A DNA stretch of 39,566 bases. It comes from Ruminococcus sp. (GTDB lineage Bacteria > Bacillota > Clostridia > Oscillospirales > Ruminococcaceae). The translations under genes were made by a program, and so were the position numbers. The notes under the pieces are model-generated. The model was not told the DNA's origin, made no database searches, and worked only from the letters and a program-made list of their open reading frames with translations. The stretch is from contig NZ_JAEFAJ010000031.1 in the NCBI RefSeq assembly GCF_016287535.1, positions 1-39,566 on the forward strand, given 5' to 3'. How positions within the stretch are numbered: position 1 is the stretch's first letter; every line of letters starts with the position of its first letter. Of the stretch, positions 25,185-32,305 are shown piece by piece.

Positions 25185-25289
25185 TCAGGAGATGACGCAA
25201 CATCGCTGAGCATAAGTATGCAGAATACGGATATCGTCTGATATGTTCATACAACAATACTGCATACAGCACATCATATTAGTTCTCAT
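25185..25289 (-). CDS. Cysteine-rich leader peptide, 34 aa
   Basis: The peptide reads MRTNMMCCMQYCCMN, then ISDDIRILHT, then YAQRCCVIS: three Cys-Cys pairs in 34 residues. AGGAG is 8 bases upstream of the ATG (25287-25289). It lies in a leader of about 220 bases between promoter 25341-25369 and the methyltransferase, 23 bases before a strong terminator. Stalling at the two early Cys pairs would leave codons 21-24 free to pair with the terminator arm. This is the logic of a classical amino-acid attenuator sensing charged Cys-tRNA. The ORF and structures are seen; regulation is inferred. Confidence 0.78.
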   Translation of the reverse strand: MRTNMMCCMQYCCMNISDDIRILHTYAQRCCVIS

Positions 25290-25340
25290 GTTCAGCACTC
25301 CTTTTTATCAAATCTCTGTATTCCTATCGGAACTATATGT

Positions 25341-25369
25341 ATTATAGCACCTATCCCCTTCAATGTCAA
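25341..25369 (-). promoter_or_regulatory. Promoter of the Cys-leader/methyltransferase/mccB/mccA unit
   Basis: TTGACA (25364-25369), 17 bases, TATAAT (25341-25346). Upstream on the minus strand are CTATAAGAATAATAGG and AACTATAACTATC; TATAAGAAT also occurs upstream of regulon site A. Confidence 0.88.
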
Positions 25370-25675
25370 TAGTCTCAGACTATATTCGGCGATAGTTATA
25401 GTTTTATCCTATTATTCTTATAGTCTTTGTAGATTTTGCAGATACAGCCGTTAGTCATTAGCCATTAGCTTGTAGGGGACGCCGCCCTCGGCGTCCCGTT
25501 CTGGCATCGATGCATTTGGTGGACAAGGGGGACTCCTAACACACATTCCCTCTTTCTCTCTTGCACTCTTGAATGGTTTAAATCGCTAAAGCACATTGCA
25601 TAGTATATAAAGCAAGAGGGAAAGGGAGAAAGAGTGCAAGAGGTAAAGAGGTAAAGAGGTATAGAGTACCACAAA
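25370..25675. other. Gene-free stretch between the transporter and the Cys leader
   Basis: No supported gene. It holds a GGGGACGCC/GGCGTCCC unit (25477-25498) and a long imperfect inverted repeat of purine/pyrimidine tracts: CCCTCTTTCTCTCTTGCACT near 25548 against GGGAGAAAGAGTGCAAGAGG near 25625. A minus-strand reading frame over the terminator region has no ribosome binding site and low complexity. Confidence 0.55.
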
Positions 25676-25716
25676 CAAAAAAGCCAAAGAACGAACAATC
25701 ATCGCTCTTCGGCTTT
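25676..25716 (-). terminator. Terminator of the ABC transporter operon
   Basis: AAAGCCGAAGA pairs with TCTTTGGCTTT (10 of 11) and is followed by TTTTGTTTG on the minus strand, 20 bases after the permease stop. Confidence 0.85.
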
Positions 25717-25735
25717 AACATCTTATATTTCATAT

Positions 25736-26656
25736 TTACCTCTTCCACCTTAAAAGACGATTCTGGAGCTTGTTGAACAGGAATGTAACTGCGATTACCA
25801 CGAAACCGATAACAAGAAGTCCTGTGATAGTACGTGTGTAGTCTCCGAAGTCGGAGTAATACTTTACATAATAGCCCATTCCGTCACGTGCTCCTATCAT
25901 CTCCGCAGATGTGAGAAGTATGAATGATACGCTCAGACCCTGATTGCAGCCCAAGAATATCTGCTGCAGTGACGCAGGAAGTATAACTCTGAACAGCATT
26001 TCCGGCTTGCTCACATTCAGTACCTTTGCCGAGTCGATTATCTTCTTGTCTACGCCGAGAACTCCGCTCATCGTTCCTGCGAATACAGGCCAGAATGTAG
26101 CAAGGAATATAACGAATACGGAAACCGACTTGAATGTCGGGAGAAGTGCGATTCCGTAGGGAATGTAAACTATTGGCGGTATTGAGCTGAAAAACTTTGT
26201 GATATATGTGGCAGCTCCGCCCACTCGCGCGCTCCAGCCTATGAAAAGTCCCAGCGGTATCGCAACGGCAGCTGCAAGCAGAAATCCCTTTATTGTCGTT
26301 CCAAGAGAGCTTACTATATTTGTGAATATAGCCGACCTGTCCTCGGTGAACTGGTGTATCACCTTACCGGGTGCAGGGAAAAGCAGGTCGTTGAGGATAT
26401 TGTATTTCGCCGTAGCCAGTGACCATACTCCTAAAAGCACGAATACAAATCCTGTAATATCAAGAAGAAGAGAAAGCGCTTCTTCTTTTTTGATGAATGA
26501 TGAGGCTGCAAGTACGATGACTTCAAGTCCCACAGCAAATGTAACGAGAGAGCCTGTGAATACTTCCTTTGTTGACCTGTCGGGAAGCAGCTGTATGAGC
26601 AGTAGCGCTATGAACAGCAGATGCGTGATGCGGAGGTAGCGTTTTTTCAGCGTCAT
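25736..26656 (-). CDS. ABC transporter permease, nitrate/sulfonate/taurine type
   Basis: The 306 residues carry about eight membrane segments: two extra N-terminal helices, then the binding-protein-dependent permease core with the EAA loop (ILPASLQQIFLGCNQGLSVS and GVLGVDKKIIDSAKVLN). It follows the ATPase with an ATGA overlap. It forms the membrane channel for the uptake system encoded here. The SsuC/TauC family import sulfonates, taurine, nitrate or aromatic carboxylates; specificity cannot be read directly. Confidence 0.9.
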   Translation of the reverse strand: MTLKKRYLRITHLLFIALLLIQLLPDRSTKEVFTGSLVTFAVGLEVIVLAASSFIKKEEALSLLLDITGFVFVLLGVWSLATAKYNILNDLLFPAPGKVIHQFTEDRSAIFTNIVSSLGTTIKGFLLAAAVAIPLGLFIGWSARVGGAATYITKFFSSIPPIVYIPYGIALLPTFKSVSVFVIFLATFWPVFAGTMSGVLGVDKKIIDSAKVLNVSKPEMLFRVILPASLQQIFLGCNQGLSVSFILLTSAEMIGARDGMGYYVKYYSDFGDYTRTITGLLVIGFVVIAVTFLFNKLQNRLLRWKR

Positions 26657-27471
26657 AGTACCACCTCATCTCCGCCGATACGCTCGGCAATATCATTGTA
26701 TAGAAGTGAGAGCAGTCTGTTTCGGAACTTTCCGTATTCTTCGGTCTTTACAAGATCCTCACGTCTGCGTGGACGGTCAAAGGGAACATTCACAACTTCA
26801 TTTACTGTACCCGGATGAGCTGTGAGAACTACTATCTTATCCGAGAGCAGTATTGCCTCGTCTATGTCGTGAGTCACGAACACAACTGTCTTGCGGGGCT
26901 CTGAGCCGTCGCCCTCCCAGAGCTTGAGAAGAAGCTCCTGAAGGATAACACGATTCTTTGCGTCGATAGCGCTGAAGGGTTCGTCCATGAGAAGTATCTC
27001 GGTATCCATTGCAAGGGCTCTTGCGATAGCCGCACGCTGCTGCATACCGCCTGAAAGCTGTGATGGGAACTTATTGCCGAAGCCTGTAAGTCCCACCTTT
27101 GTGAGAAATTCGTCAGCTATCTTAGCGCGTTCGCTGCGCTTGACATCGTGACGGGACTGCTTGATGCCGAACTCGATGTTCTTCCTTGTGGTCATCCACG
27201 GAAAAAGTGAATAATGCTGAAATACTACTCCCCTTTCTGTACCTGTACCGTGAAGTTCCTTGCCGTCTATCTGAACCGTGCCGCCGGCAGGGGCATAAAG
27301 CCCCTCCAGGACACTGAGCAGAGTTGACTTACCGCAGCCGCTTGCACCGATAACGCTTACGAATTCGCCGTCAGCAACGCCGAACGAAACGTCATGGAGT
27401 GCGTTGAAGCTGCGCTTGTTCTCTATGTAATTTACAGTAAGATCTTTTATCTCTATCTTATTCGTAGTCAT
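26653..27471 (-). CDS. ABC transporter ATP-binding protein, nitrate/sulfonate/taurine type
   Basis: The 272 residues carry Walker A GASGCGKS (about 42), Q-loop QHYSLFPW, signature LSGGMQQRAAIARALAMD, Walker B ILLMDEPFSAID and H-loop VTHDIDEAILL. It is the SsuB/TauB-type ATPase. Its start overlaps the binding-protein gene by 14 bases and its stop overlaps the permease start. Confidence 0.93.
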   Translation of the reverse strand: MTTNKIEIKDLTVNYIENKRSFNALHDVSFGVADGEFVSVIGASGCGKSTLLSVLEGLYAPAGGTVQIDGKELHGTGTERGVVFQHYSLFPWMTTRKNIEFGIKQSRHDVKRSERAKIADEFLTKVGLTGFGNKFPSQLSGGMQQRAAIARALAMDTEILLMDEPFSAIDAKNRVILQELLLKLWEGDGSEPRKTVVFVTHDIDEAILLSDKIVVLTAHPGTVNEVVNVPFDRPRRREDLVKTEEYGKFRNRLLSLLYNDIAERIGGDEVVL

Positions 27472-28672
27472 TGAAATGCTCCTCTAACGATTTATAGATA
27501 TCATCGGAGTTCTCAGTCAGGATACTGTCAAGAGCCTTTTTGTAGATGTCTGTGTTGTAGTAGGGCTCAATGTCGTAATCGTTCGTATATCCGAGTTCTA
27601 TAATAGTATCCTTGAGTGTGAGAGTACCCTGCTTGTCAGGATCGGGGCTTGATACGCTGTATCCGCCGTATACCTCTGTGTCTATGAACTCCTCGTCAAT
27701 GTCGATGTACTTCTTGACGTCCTTTATGGTCTTGTCATGATCGGACTGTGTGAAGTGATAAGCCTTGATGAATGCCCTCTCGACAGCAGTAAATGTATTT
27801 GGATTGCTGCTCAGAGCCGATGTCTTGGCAACCTGACGGCAGCATGGCTGGTTTTCAAGTGCCTTTTCATGTGCGCAGTAGTAAACTACCTTGTAGCCCT
27901 GAGACTTTGCGAGGGAAGCATAGGGCGAGTATACGGAAGCAGCGTCGATAGAGCTGTTAAGAAGTGCAGCATAAGCGTCCTTCTGGCTGTCGAAGTAAAC
28001 GATATTTACCTTGTCATCACCCTCGCCTATCTCTATATGTGCATTTTTCAGAAGTATCTGAAGTTCCGCGTCCTGAACGCTGTTCTTTACAGAAGCGACA
28101 TTTCTGCCCTTGAGTATCTCAACGCCAAGCTCGTCCTTGTCTGCGAACTCGGACTTGATAACGTAGCCGTGACCGTTTGTCATTGCGCCGCCGAAAATTG
28201 AAACATCGTGTCCCTGGCTCTGGAATGTGAGTGTTGGTACAGAACCGATGAACGCAACGTCAAGCTTGTCGGACTCCAGTCCGTTTACAAGCTCAGCAGC
28301 GCTGGAGAACTGCGTAAGTGTTACTTTAAGTCCCTCTTCCTTGAAGTAGCCCTCCTCCTGTGCAACAAACGCGAGGAGATGCGCCGTTGAGTTGAGGTAG
28401 CCGATGTTTATATCTGTTTTTTCGGGAGCTCCGAGTACAGCTTCCGCACTGTCGCCGCAGCAGTCAGCCACGCCGTCCTTGCAGCATTCCTTGTCTCCGT
28501 CCTTGCAGCAGTCCTTTTCCTCCGACGCTTTCTCGGCAGTCTCATTGAAGGTAGGGACATCTGTAGATTCCGTTTTATTGTTTGAGGCATTGTTGAAGGC
28601 TCCGCAGCCTGTGAGCAGCGATAAAGCCGCAGCTATAGAAACAAATTTTATTTTATTATTCATATTTATCAC
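27458..28672 (-). CDS. Substrate-binding lipoprotein of the ABC transporter, with Cys-rich N-terminal insert
   Basis: The 404 residues begin with a lipoprotein signal (LSLLTGCGAFN, lipobox Cys near 23). An unusual spacer with three Cys-Cys pairs (DCCKDGDKECCKDG and ADCCGD, about 53-73) comes before an SsuA/TauA-type fold (IGYLNSTAHLLAFVAQEEGY, DVAFIGSVPTLTFQSQGHDV, SVYSPYASLAKSQGYKVVYY). Further cysteines lie at YYCAHEKALENQPCCRQVA. The repeated CC pairs could bind metal or form disulfides. As first gene of a binding protein-ATPase-permease unit under promoter C, it shares the TATTGGACA box with porG and paaK, so the ligand may be an aryl or branched acid as readily as a sulfonate. Confidence 0.88.
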   Translation of the reverse strand: MINMNNKIKFVSIAAALSLLTGCGAFNNASNNKTESTDVPTFNETAEKASEEKDCCKDGDKECCKDGVADCCGDSAEAVLGAPEKTDINIGYLNSTAHLLAFVAQEEGYFKEEGLKVTLTQFSSAAELVNGLESDKLDVAFIGSVPTLTFQSQGHDVSIFGGAMTNGHGYVIKSEFADKDELGVEILKGRNVASVKNSVQDAELQILLKNAHIEIGEGDDKVNIVYFDSQKDAYAALLNSSIDAASVYSPYASLAKSQGYKVVYYCAHEKALENQPCCRQVAKTSALSSNPNTFTAVERAFIKAYHFTQSDHDKTIKDVKKYIDIDEEFIDTEVYGGYSVSSPDPDKQGTLTLKDTIIELGYTNDYDIEPYYNTDIYKKALDSILTENSDDIYKSLEEHFNDYE

Positions 28673-28709
28673 CTTTCATATTTAAAAACTTATCATTTCT
28701 TCGGACAGA

Positions 28710-28763
28710 TCAGCTGAAACATCGCATTCGCTCCGAGTTGGTGATATGTCTGTAATTTTTCAT
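28710..28763 (-). CDS. Short upstream ORF (17 aa) in the transporter leader
   Basis: MKNYRHITNSERMRCFS, with AAGGAG 8 bases before the ATG (28761-28763), ends 37 bases before the binding-protein start. No terminator hairpin is visible after it, so any control would be translational coupling or mRNA folding. The good ribosome binding site and position argue that it is translated; function unknown. Confidence 0.5.
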   Translation of the reverse strand: MKNYRHITNSERMRCFS

Positions 28764-28798
28764 GTTCTTCTCACTCCTTGGTTTTTCTCTGTGAATTA

Positions 28799-28827
28799 AT
28801 CATACCATACCCATAGGTTTTTGTCCA
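28799..28827 (-). promoter_or_regulatory. Promoter of the ABC transporter operon (regulon site C)
   Basis: TATTGGACA with TGGACA at 28822-28827, 17 bases, TATGAT (28799-28804). Upstream is the dyad TATAGA-GATAAT-CTATA. It shares the -35 context and spacing of sites A and B. Confidence 0.75.
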
Positions 28828-28898
28828 ATACGAAAGGATTATTATTCTGTATAGATTATCTCTATAACCGAAAAACATTCACAGATGCTGCTTCAAAT

Positions 28899-28938
28899 AA
28901 AAAAGGACGATACCGCTTTACGAAACAGTACCGTCTCC
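28899..28938 (-). terminator. Terminator of the 65-aa gene
   Basis: GGAGACGGTAC pairs imperfectly with GGTATCGTCC and is followed by TTTTTTATTT on the minus strand, just after the stop at 28945. Confidence 0.7.
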
Positions 28939-28944
28939 TGAAAA

Positions 28945-29142
28945 TTATGATGTCATTTTTTCTGCAAATATGTTCCATTCCTGTATACAGCCGGCATACT
29001 GCTCTCTTATGGCATTTCCTATCCGCTGACATACCTCAGAATCCCAGATCTCACGCTGTTCATCAGATAATGAATCCAGTTCTTTTTCGCTGCTGTCAGG
29101 CATAACGATTACAGACGGCAGCGCTTTGATCTTTCCGGCCAT
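28945..29142 (-). CDS. Small 65-aa protein divergent from recombinase 2
   Basis: It starts MAGKIKALPSVIVMPDSSEK and continues ELDSLSDEQREIWDSEVCQR, ending IQEWNIFAEKMTS. GGGGTGA lies 5 bases before ATG 29140-29142, and a terminator follows. No family is recognised. It is acidic and mostly helical by pattern. Its place beside the recombinase suggests an element-encoded accessory, for example a directionality factor, but there is no motif to prove it. Confidence 0.65.
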   Translation of the reverse strand: MAGKIKALPSVIVMPDSSEKELDSLSDEQREIWDSEVCQRIGNAIREQYAGCIQEWNIFAEKMTS

Positions 29143-29234
29143 TAAATCACCCCGCATACAAACCTATGCCGAATTGCCTGTCCGTTATACTAATTTTCTG
29201 TTTTCTACAGGATTCATAAAAAGGAGGAAAGCCC

Positions 29235-30671
29235 ATGCCGAAAAAAAACGCAGCTGCATATATCAGGGTCTCAACTGATGACCAGCTTGAATTCTCCCCT
29301 GACAGCCAGATCAGAAAAATAAAAGAATACGCCCGGCAAAACTGTATACACATCTGTGACGATTTCATTTTTATTGACGAGGGTATCAGCGGCCGCAAGG
29401 CAGAAAAACGTCCGGCATTCATGAAAATGACTGCGCTTGCCAAAACAAAGCCCAAGCCTTTTGATATGATACTGGTCTGGAAATTCTCCCGATTTGCGCG
29501 TAACCGTGAGGACAGTATCGTATATAAGTCCATGCTACGCAAACAATGCGGAATAGATGTGATCTCCGTTTCGGAGAATATCGGCGGGGATAAGACTTCT
29601 GTACTCATAGAGGCTTTGCTTGAAGCTATGGACGAATATTACTCCATAAACCTTGCCGAAGAAGTAAAACGAGGCATGAATGAGAAATTCTCACGGGGAG
29701 GAGTGGTTTCCAGACCGCCTTTCGGATATAAAATGAGCAACGGTGTATTTGTTCCGAATGACGAAACTGCTCCTATCGTAAGAATGATCTTTGAAGATTA
29801 TGCTTCAGGAACAGGAATACGCAGAATCGCAATGAAGCTTAATGAAATGGGGATACGTTCCGCAAAGGGAAATCTATTTGAAAACAGAACAATAGAGTAT
29901 ATCCTTACCAATCCGGCTTATCTCGGAAAGCTTCGCCGGAACCCAAACGGACGTGACAGCGCCGATCGTTTTCATCAATCTGAGGATATTGTTATTGTCA
30001 AAGGAAAGCATGAAGCGATTATAAGTGAAAAGCTCTATAAAGAAGCAAATGATCGTCTGAAAGAACAGAGGAAAAAATATGTACGCCGCGCACAGCAGAA
30101 ACCGGCAGACTTTATGCTGCGGGGATTATGCCGCTGTTCAGACTGCGGCTCAACTCTTGTACAGGCAGTTAAAGGAACTTCCCTGCAATGTCACAAATAC
30201 GCAAGAGGTCAGTGCAGTACCTCTCACAGTATTACGATTGCAAAAATGAATGAAGCTGTTATTGAACGGCTGAAAGCTGATATCGGCGATTCCGATATTA
30301 CATTCGCTGCACCTAAGGAGTCCGCGGCTCAGGCCGGCAATATCAATGCTGTTCTGCTTGAAAAGGAATACAAAAAGCTTGAACGCATAAAAGCAGCTTT
30401 TGAATCAGGCATTGATACTATCGGAGAATACGGCACGAAAAAGCTGCGTATTCAGAGCCGTATCTCAGAGCTTGAATCTGCTGTTCCGCAGCCGGCTCAG
30501 GAAGCAGCGGCGGCAGACTTTAAAATGAAAGCGGCTGAAGTTATGGATAAGATCATGTCAGATGATATCTCTGCGAATGACAAGAATACAATGCTTCGAG
30601 GAATCATTTCTCATATTACATTTGACAGAAAGGCTATGACTATCAGGATCGTCTATTTACCGCCATTTTAA
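29235..30671 (+). CDS. Large serine recombinase 2 (element 2)
   Basis: The 478 residues start MPKKNAAAYIRVSTDDQLEF, with nucleophile Ser 13 in RVST and catalytic-domain motifs FIDEGISGRKAEKRPAF, VWKFSRFARN and EEVKRGMNEKFSRGG. The recombinase domain (VSRPPFGYKM, IEYILTNPAYLGKL) is followed by a zinc ribbon CRCSDCGSTL ... CHKYARGQC and a C-terminal coiled-coil (LEKEYKKLERIKAAFESGID). AGGAGG is 7 bases before the ATG. Its stop lies 38-39 bases from the element 2 crossover point, the same distance as for recombinase 1. It is on the opposite strand because it serves the opposite end of its element. Confidence 0.95.
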   Translation: MPKKNAAAYIRVSTDDQLEFSPDSQIRKIKEYARQNCIHICDDFIFIDEGISGRKAEKRPAFMKMTALAKTKPKPFDMILVWKFSRFARNREDSIVYKSMLRKQCGIDVISVSENIGGDKTSVLIEALLEAMDEYYSINLAEEVKRGMNEKFSRGGVVSRPPFGYKMSNGVFVPNDETAPIVRMIFEDYASGTGIRRIAMKLNEMGIRSAKGNLFENRTIEYILTNPAYLGKLRRNPNGRDSADRFHQSEDIVIVKGKHEAIISEKLYKEANDRLKEQRKKYVRRAQQKPADFMLRGLCRCSDCGSTLVQAVKGTSLQCHKYARGQCSTSHSITIAKMNEAVIERLKADIGDSDITFAAPKESAAQAGNINAVLLEKEYKKLERIKAAFESGIDTIGEYGTKKLRIQSRISELESAVPQPAQEAAAADFKMKAAEVMDKIMSDDISANDKNTMLRGIISHITFDRKAMTIRIVYLPPF

Positions 30672-30684
30672 TTCTCTGAATTCA

Positions 30685-30713
30685 AACTGTATCTTTATGG
30701 TGTATAGACCTCC
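30685..30713. other. Attachment site, right end of element 2
   Basis: The inner arm AACTGTATCTTTATGG (30685-30700), nine bases, and the core GACCTCC (30707-30713). The crossover is inferred at 30709/30710. The outer side continues into the cotJC N-terminal piece. Confidence 0.9.
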
Positions 30714-30782
30714 GAGCTGCGATATAATAACCTTTGCCATTCTGGGATCCGGATTTTTTATATTTACCGGATATTGTAATTT
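30708..30782 (-). CDS. cotJC: cotJC, N-terminal piece (separated by element 2)
   Basis: On the minus strand the frame reads KLQYPVNIKNPDPRMAKVII then SQLGG, the typical CotJC N-terminal region that precedes GGPDGELAAS. It ends at the core GGAGGTC, where the middle piece resumes at 14379. The family normally begins with about seven more residues (of the type M-x-x-Y-E-K-K). Here the preceding codons (HHGYCI) differ and run back into the 3' end of recombinase 3, with no start codon. This suggests a further split. No part of this piece is long enough to be picked up by ORF callers. Confidence 0.88.
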
Positions 30783-30810
30783 GATACAGTATCCATGATG
30801 TACATAATGC

Positions 30811-32274
30811 TCAAATGAATTCCGCGGTCAGTTCAAGATCTGAATAAGGTCTGTTCCTGTACGTCCTTTTGTTCTTGCTGTAATATATCTTCCTGAAGAC
30901 TGCGCGAAGCAGTCTGTTTTTTTCTTCAGGTCCCGCATCACTGAACCTTTCTAAAATACTCTCAATGCTTTGAACAGCTTCACCTGACTGCGGCTTCTCA
31001 GGCTCCCGAACAGATTCAAGCTCTTTTAAAGCCGTTTCCGCTTTCTTTATCTTTTCAGTGATGATCTCTGAACGCTCACGAAACAGGTTTATATCGTAAA
31101 CCTCCTGCTCCAGCAGATCATACAGCCTTTCCTTCTGCCTTCTCGCTCTTTCAAGCTCCGCGTTCAGAAGCGCTTTTTCGTCAGGCTCGTCTGAGCTTTT
31201 TTCATTGCCTTCCCATTTTAGTCTTTCAAGCAGCTTTACGCGATATCTCAAAGCCGCTATGACCGCCTCGTCCACAGCTTCAAAAGCAGAGCTTACGGTT
31301 TTCCCTCTGCACTCATTGTATACGCACAGAATATGCTCACTGCCGCTTTTCGCTGTAAATCGTCTCTTCATCTGATGTCCGCAGTTCTTACAAAAAAGTA
31401 CATTGTGGTAATAGTTGAGAAGCCTGTCATTAGTGCGAAGCTGAACGGCAGGACAGGACCTTTTCTTTTCCTGCACTGACCGGAATATCTCTTCGCTTAT
31501 GACAGGCTCATGTATCCCGTTATACAGCGTATCACCGTTGGATCTTGTCTTCCAGCCGACTTTGCCGCAGTATACAGGATTTGACAGTATTTTCTTTATG
31601 CTGGGAGATTCCCAGAGACGTTTTTTCTGAGGACTGATACCAATACGGTTAAGCTCATCCGCAATGGATTTAGTTCCCATGCCGTCAAGGTAAAGCTTGT
31701 ATATAAGCTTTACTGTCTCTGATTCTGATGGGATCATTTCAAGAGTATGCACCTTGGGCTCAGGATTTGTCTTCCTGTACCCGTATGGCGCTGCGGAGCC
31801 AATATAATTTCCTTCCTTGACAGAAGCCAGTCTGCCGTTCTGCATACGCCGCTTTATAGTCTTATATTCACGCCGGCTCATGAACAATGAGAACTCAAAG
31901 TATTCCTCATCAAATTCATTATCAGGGTCATATGTTTTTGACGGAGTTATTATCTTTGTAGACGATTCCCTGAACGCCTGCGCAACTATTCCCTGATCTA
32001 TGGTATCTCCCCTTGCAAGACGTTCTATCTCTACTACAAGAACACCTGCATATCTTCCGTCTGAAACGTCTGCAAGTAGAGCCTGCATCTGCGGTCTCGC
32101 AGCAATACTGTCTCCGCTTACGATCTCCTTATATATCTGTTCTATATTCAGTTCCTGACGTTCCGCAAGCTCTGCAAGCATTGCATGATGGCGGGAGAGT
32201 GTTTCGCCTTCTCCGCGTGATTCAGCTTCAATATCGGCTCTCGACTTTCGCAGGTACATACAGTATCCTCTCAT
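30811..32274 (-). CDS. Large serine recombinase 3
   Basis: The 487 residues start MRGYCMYLRKSRADIEAESR, with nucleophile Ser 11 in LRKSRAD. The catalytic domain has YKEIVSGDSIAARPQMQALL and VVEIERLARGDTIDQG. The recombinase domain (AAPYGYRKTNPEPKVH, IKKILSNPVYCGKVGW) is followed by a zinc ribbon CKNCGHQM ... CVYNEC and a clear coiled-coil (about 365-440, LLNAELERARRQKERLYDLL). It is of the SpoIVCA-like class by layout. GGAGGG lies 6 bases before the ATG. It is in an operon with the nucleotidyltransferase gene, 31 bases downstream of it, and points at the 5' part of cotJC. Confidence 0.94.
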   Translation of the reverse strand: MRGYCMYLRKSRADIEAESRGEGETLSRHHAMLAELAERQELNIEQIYKEIVSGDSIAARPQMQALLADVSDGRYAGVLVVEIERLARGDTIDQGIVAQAFRESSTKIITPSKTYDPDNEFDEEYFEFSLFMSRREYKTIKRRMQNGRLASVKEGNYIGSAAPYGYRKTNPEPKVHTLEMIPSESETVKLIYKLYLDGMGTKSIADELNRIGISPQKKRLWESPSIKKILSNPVYCGKVGWKTRSNGDTLYNGIHEPVISEEIFRSVQEKKRSCPAVQLRTNDRLLNYYHNVLFCKNCGHQMKRRFTAKSGSEHILCVYNECRGKTVSSAFEAVDEAVIAALRYRVKLLERLKWEGNEKSSDEPDEKALLNAELERARRQKERLYDLLEQEVYDINLFRERSEIITEKIKKAETALKELESVREPEKPQSGEAVQSIESILERFSDAGPEEKNRLLRAVFRKIYYSKNKRTYRNRPYSDLELTAEFI

Positions 32275-32305
32275 ATTGTTCCCTCCGGTATCATTTAAGC
32301 AGCTC

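Larger units (their letters stand above)
14376..30709. mobile_element. Element 2: 16,334-bp serine-recombinase island inside cotJC
   Basis: The ends are fixed by the GACCTCC direct core and by inverted 16-base arms that differ at one position although they lie 16 kb apart. Deleting the interval fuses VIISQLGG to PDGELAAS in frame. It carries luxS, an aminotransferase, phenylacetate-CoA ligase, a four-subunit 2-oxoacid oxidoreductase, a LysR regulator, mccA/mccB-like genes, a methyltransferase, an ABC transporter, a 65-aa ORF and recombinase 2. The recombinase lies at the right end with its 3' end towards the site. Whether the cargo arrived with the element or is ordinary metabolism trapped within it cannot be told from one sequence. 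Confidence 0.88.

Noticed and set aside
25465..25698. A 77-codon minus-strand frame after the ABC permease
   Set aside because: It covers the operon terminator and low-complexity inverted repeats and has no ribosome binding site.
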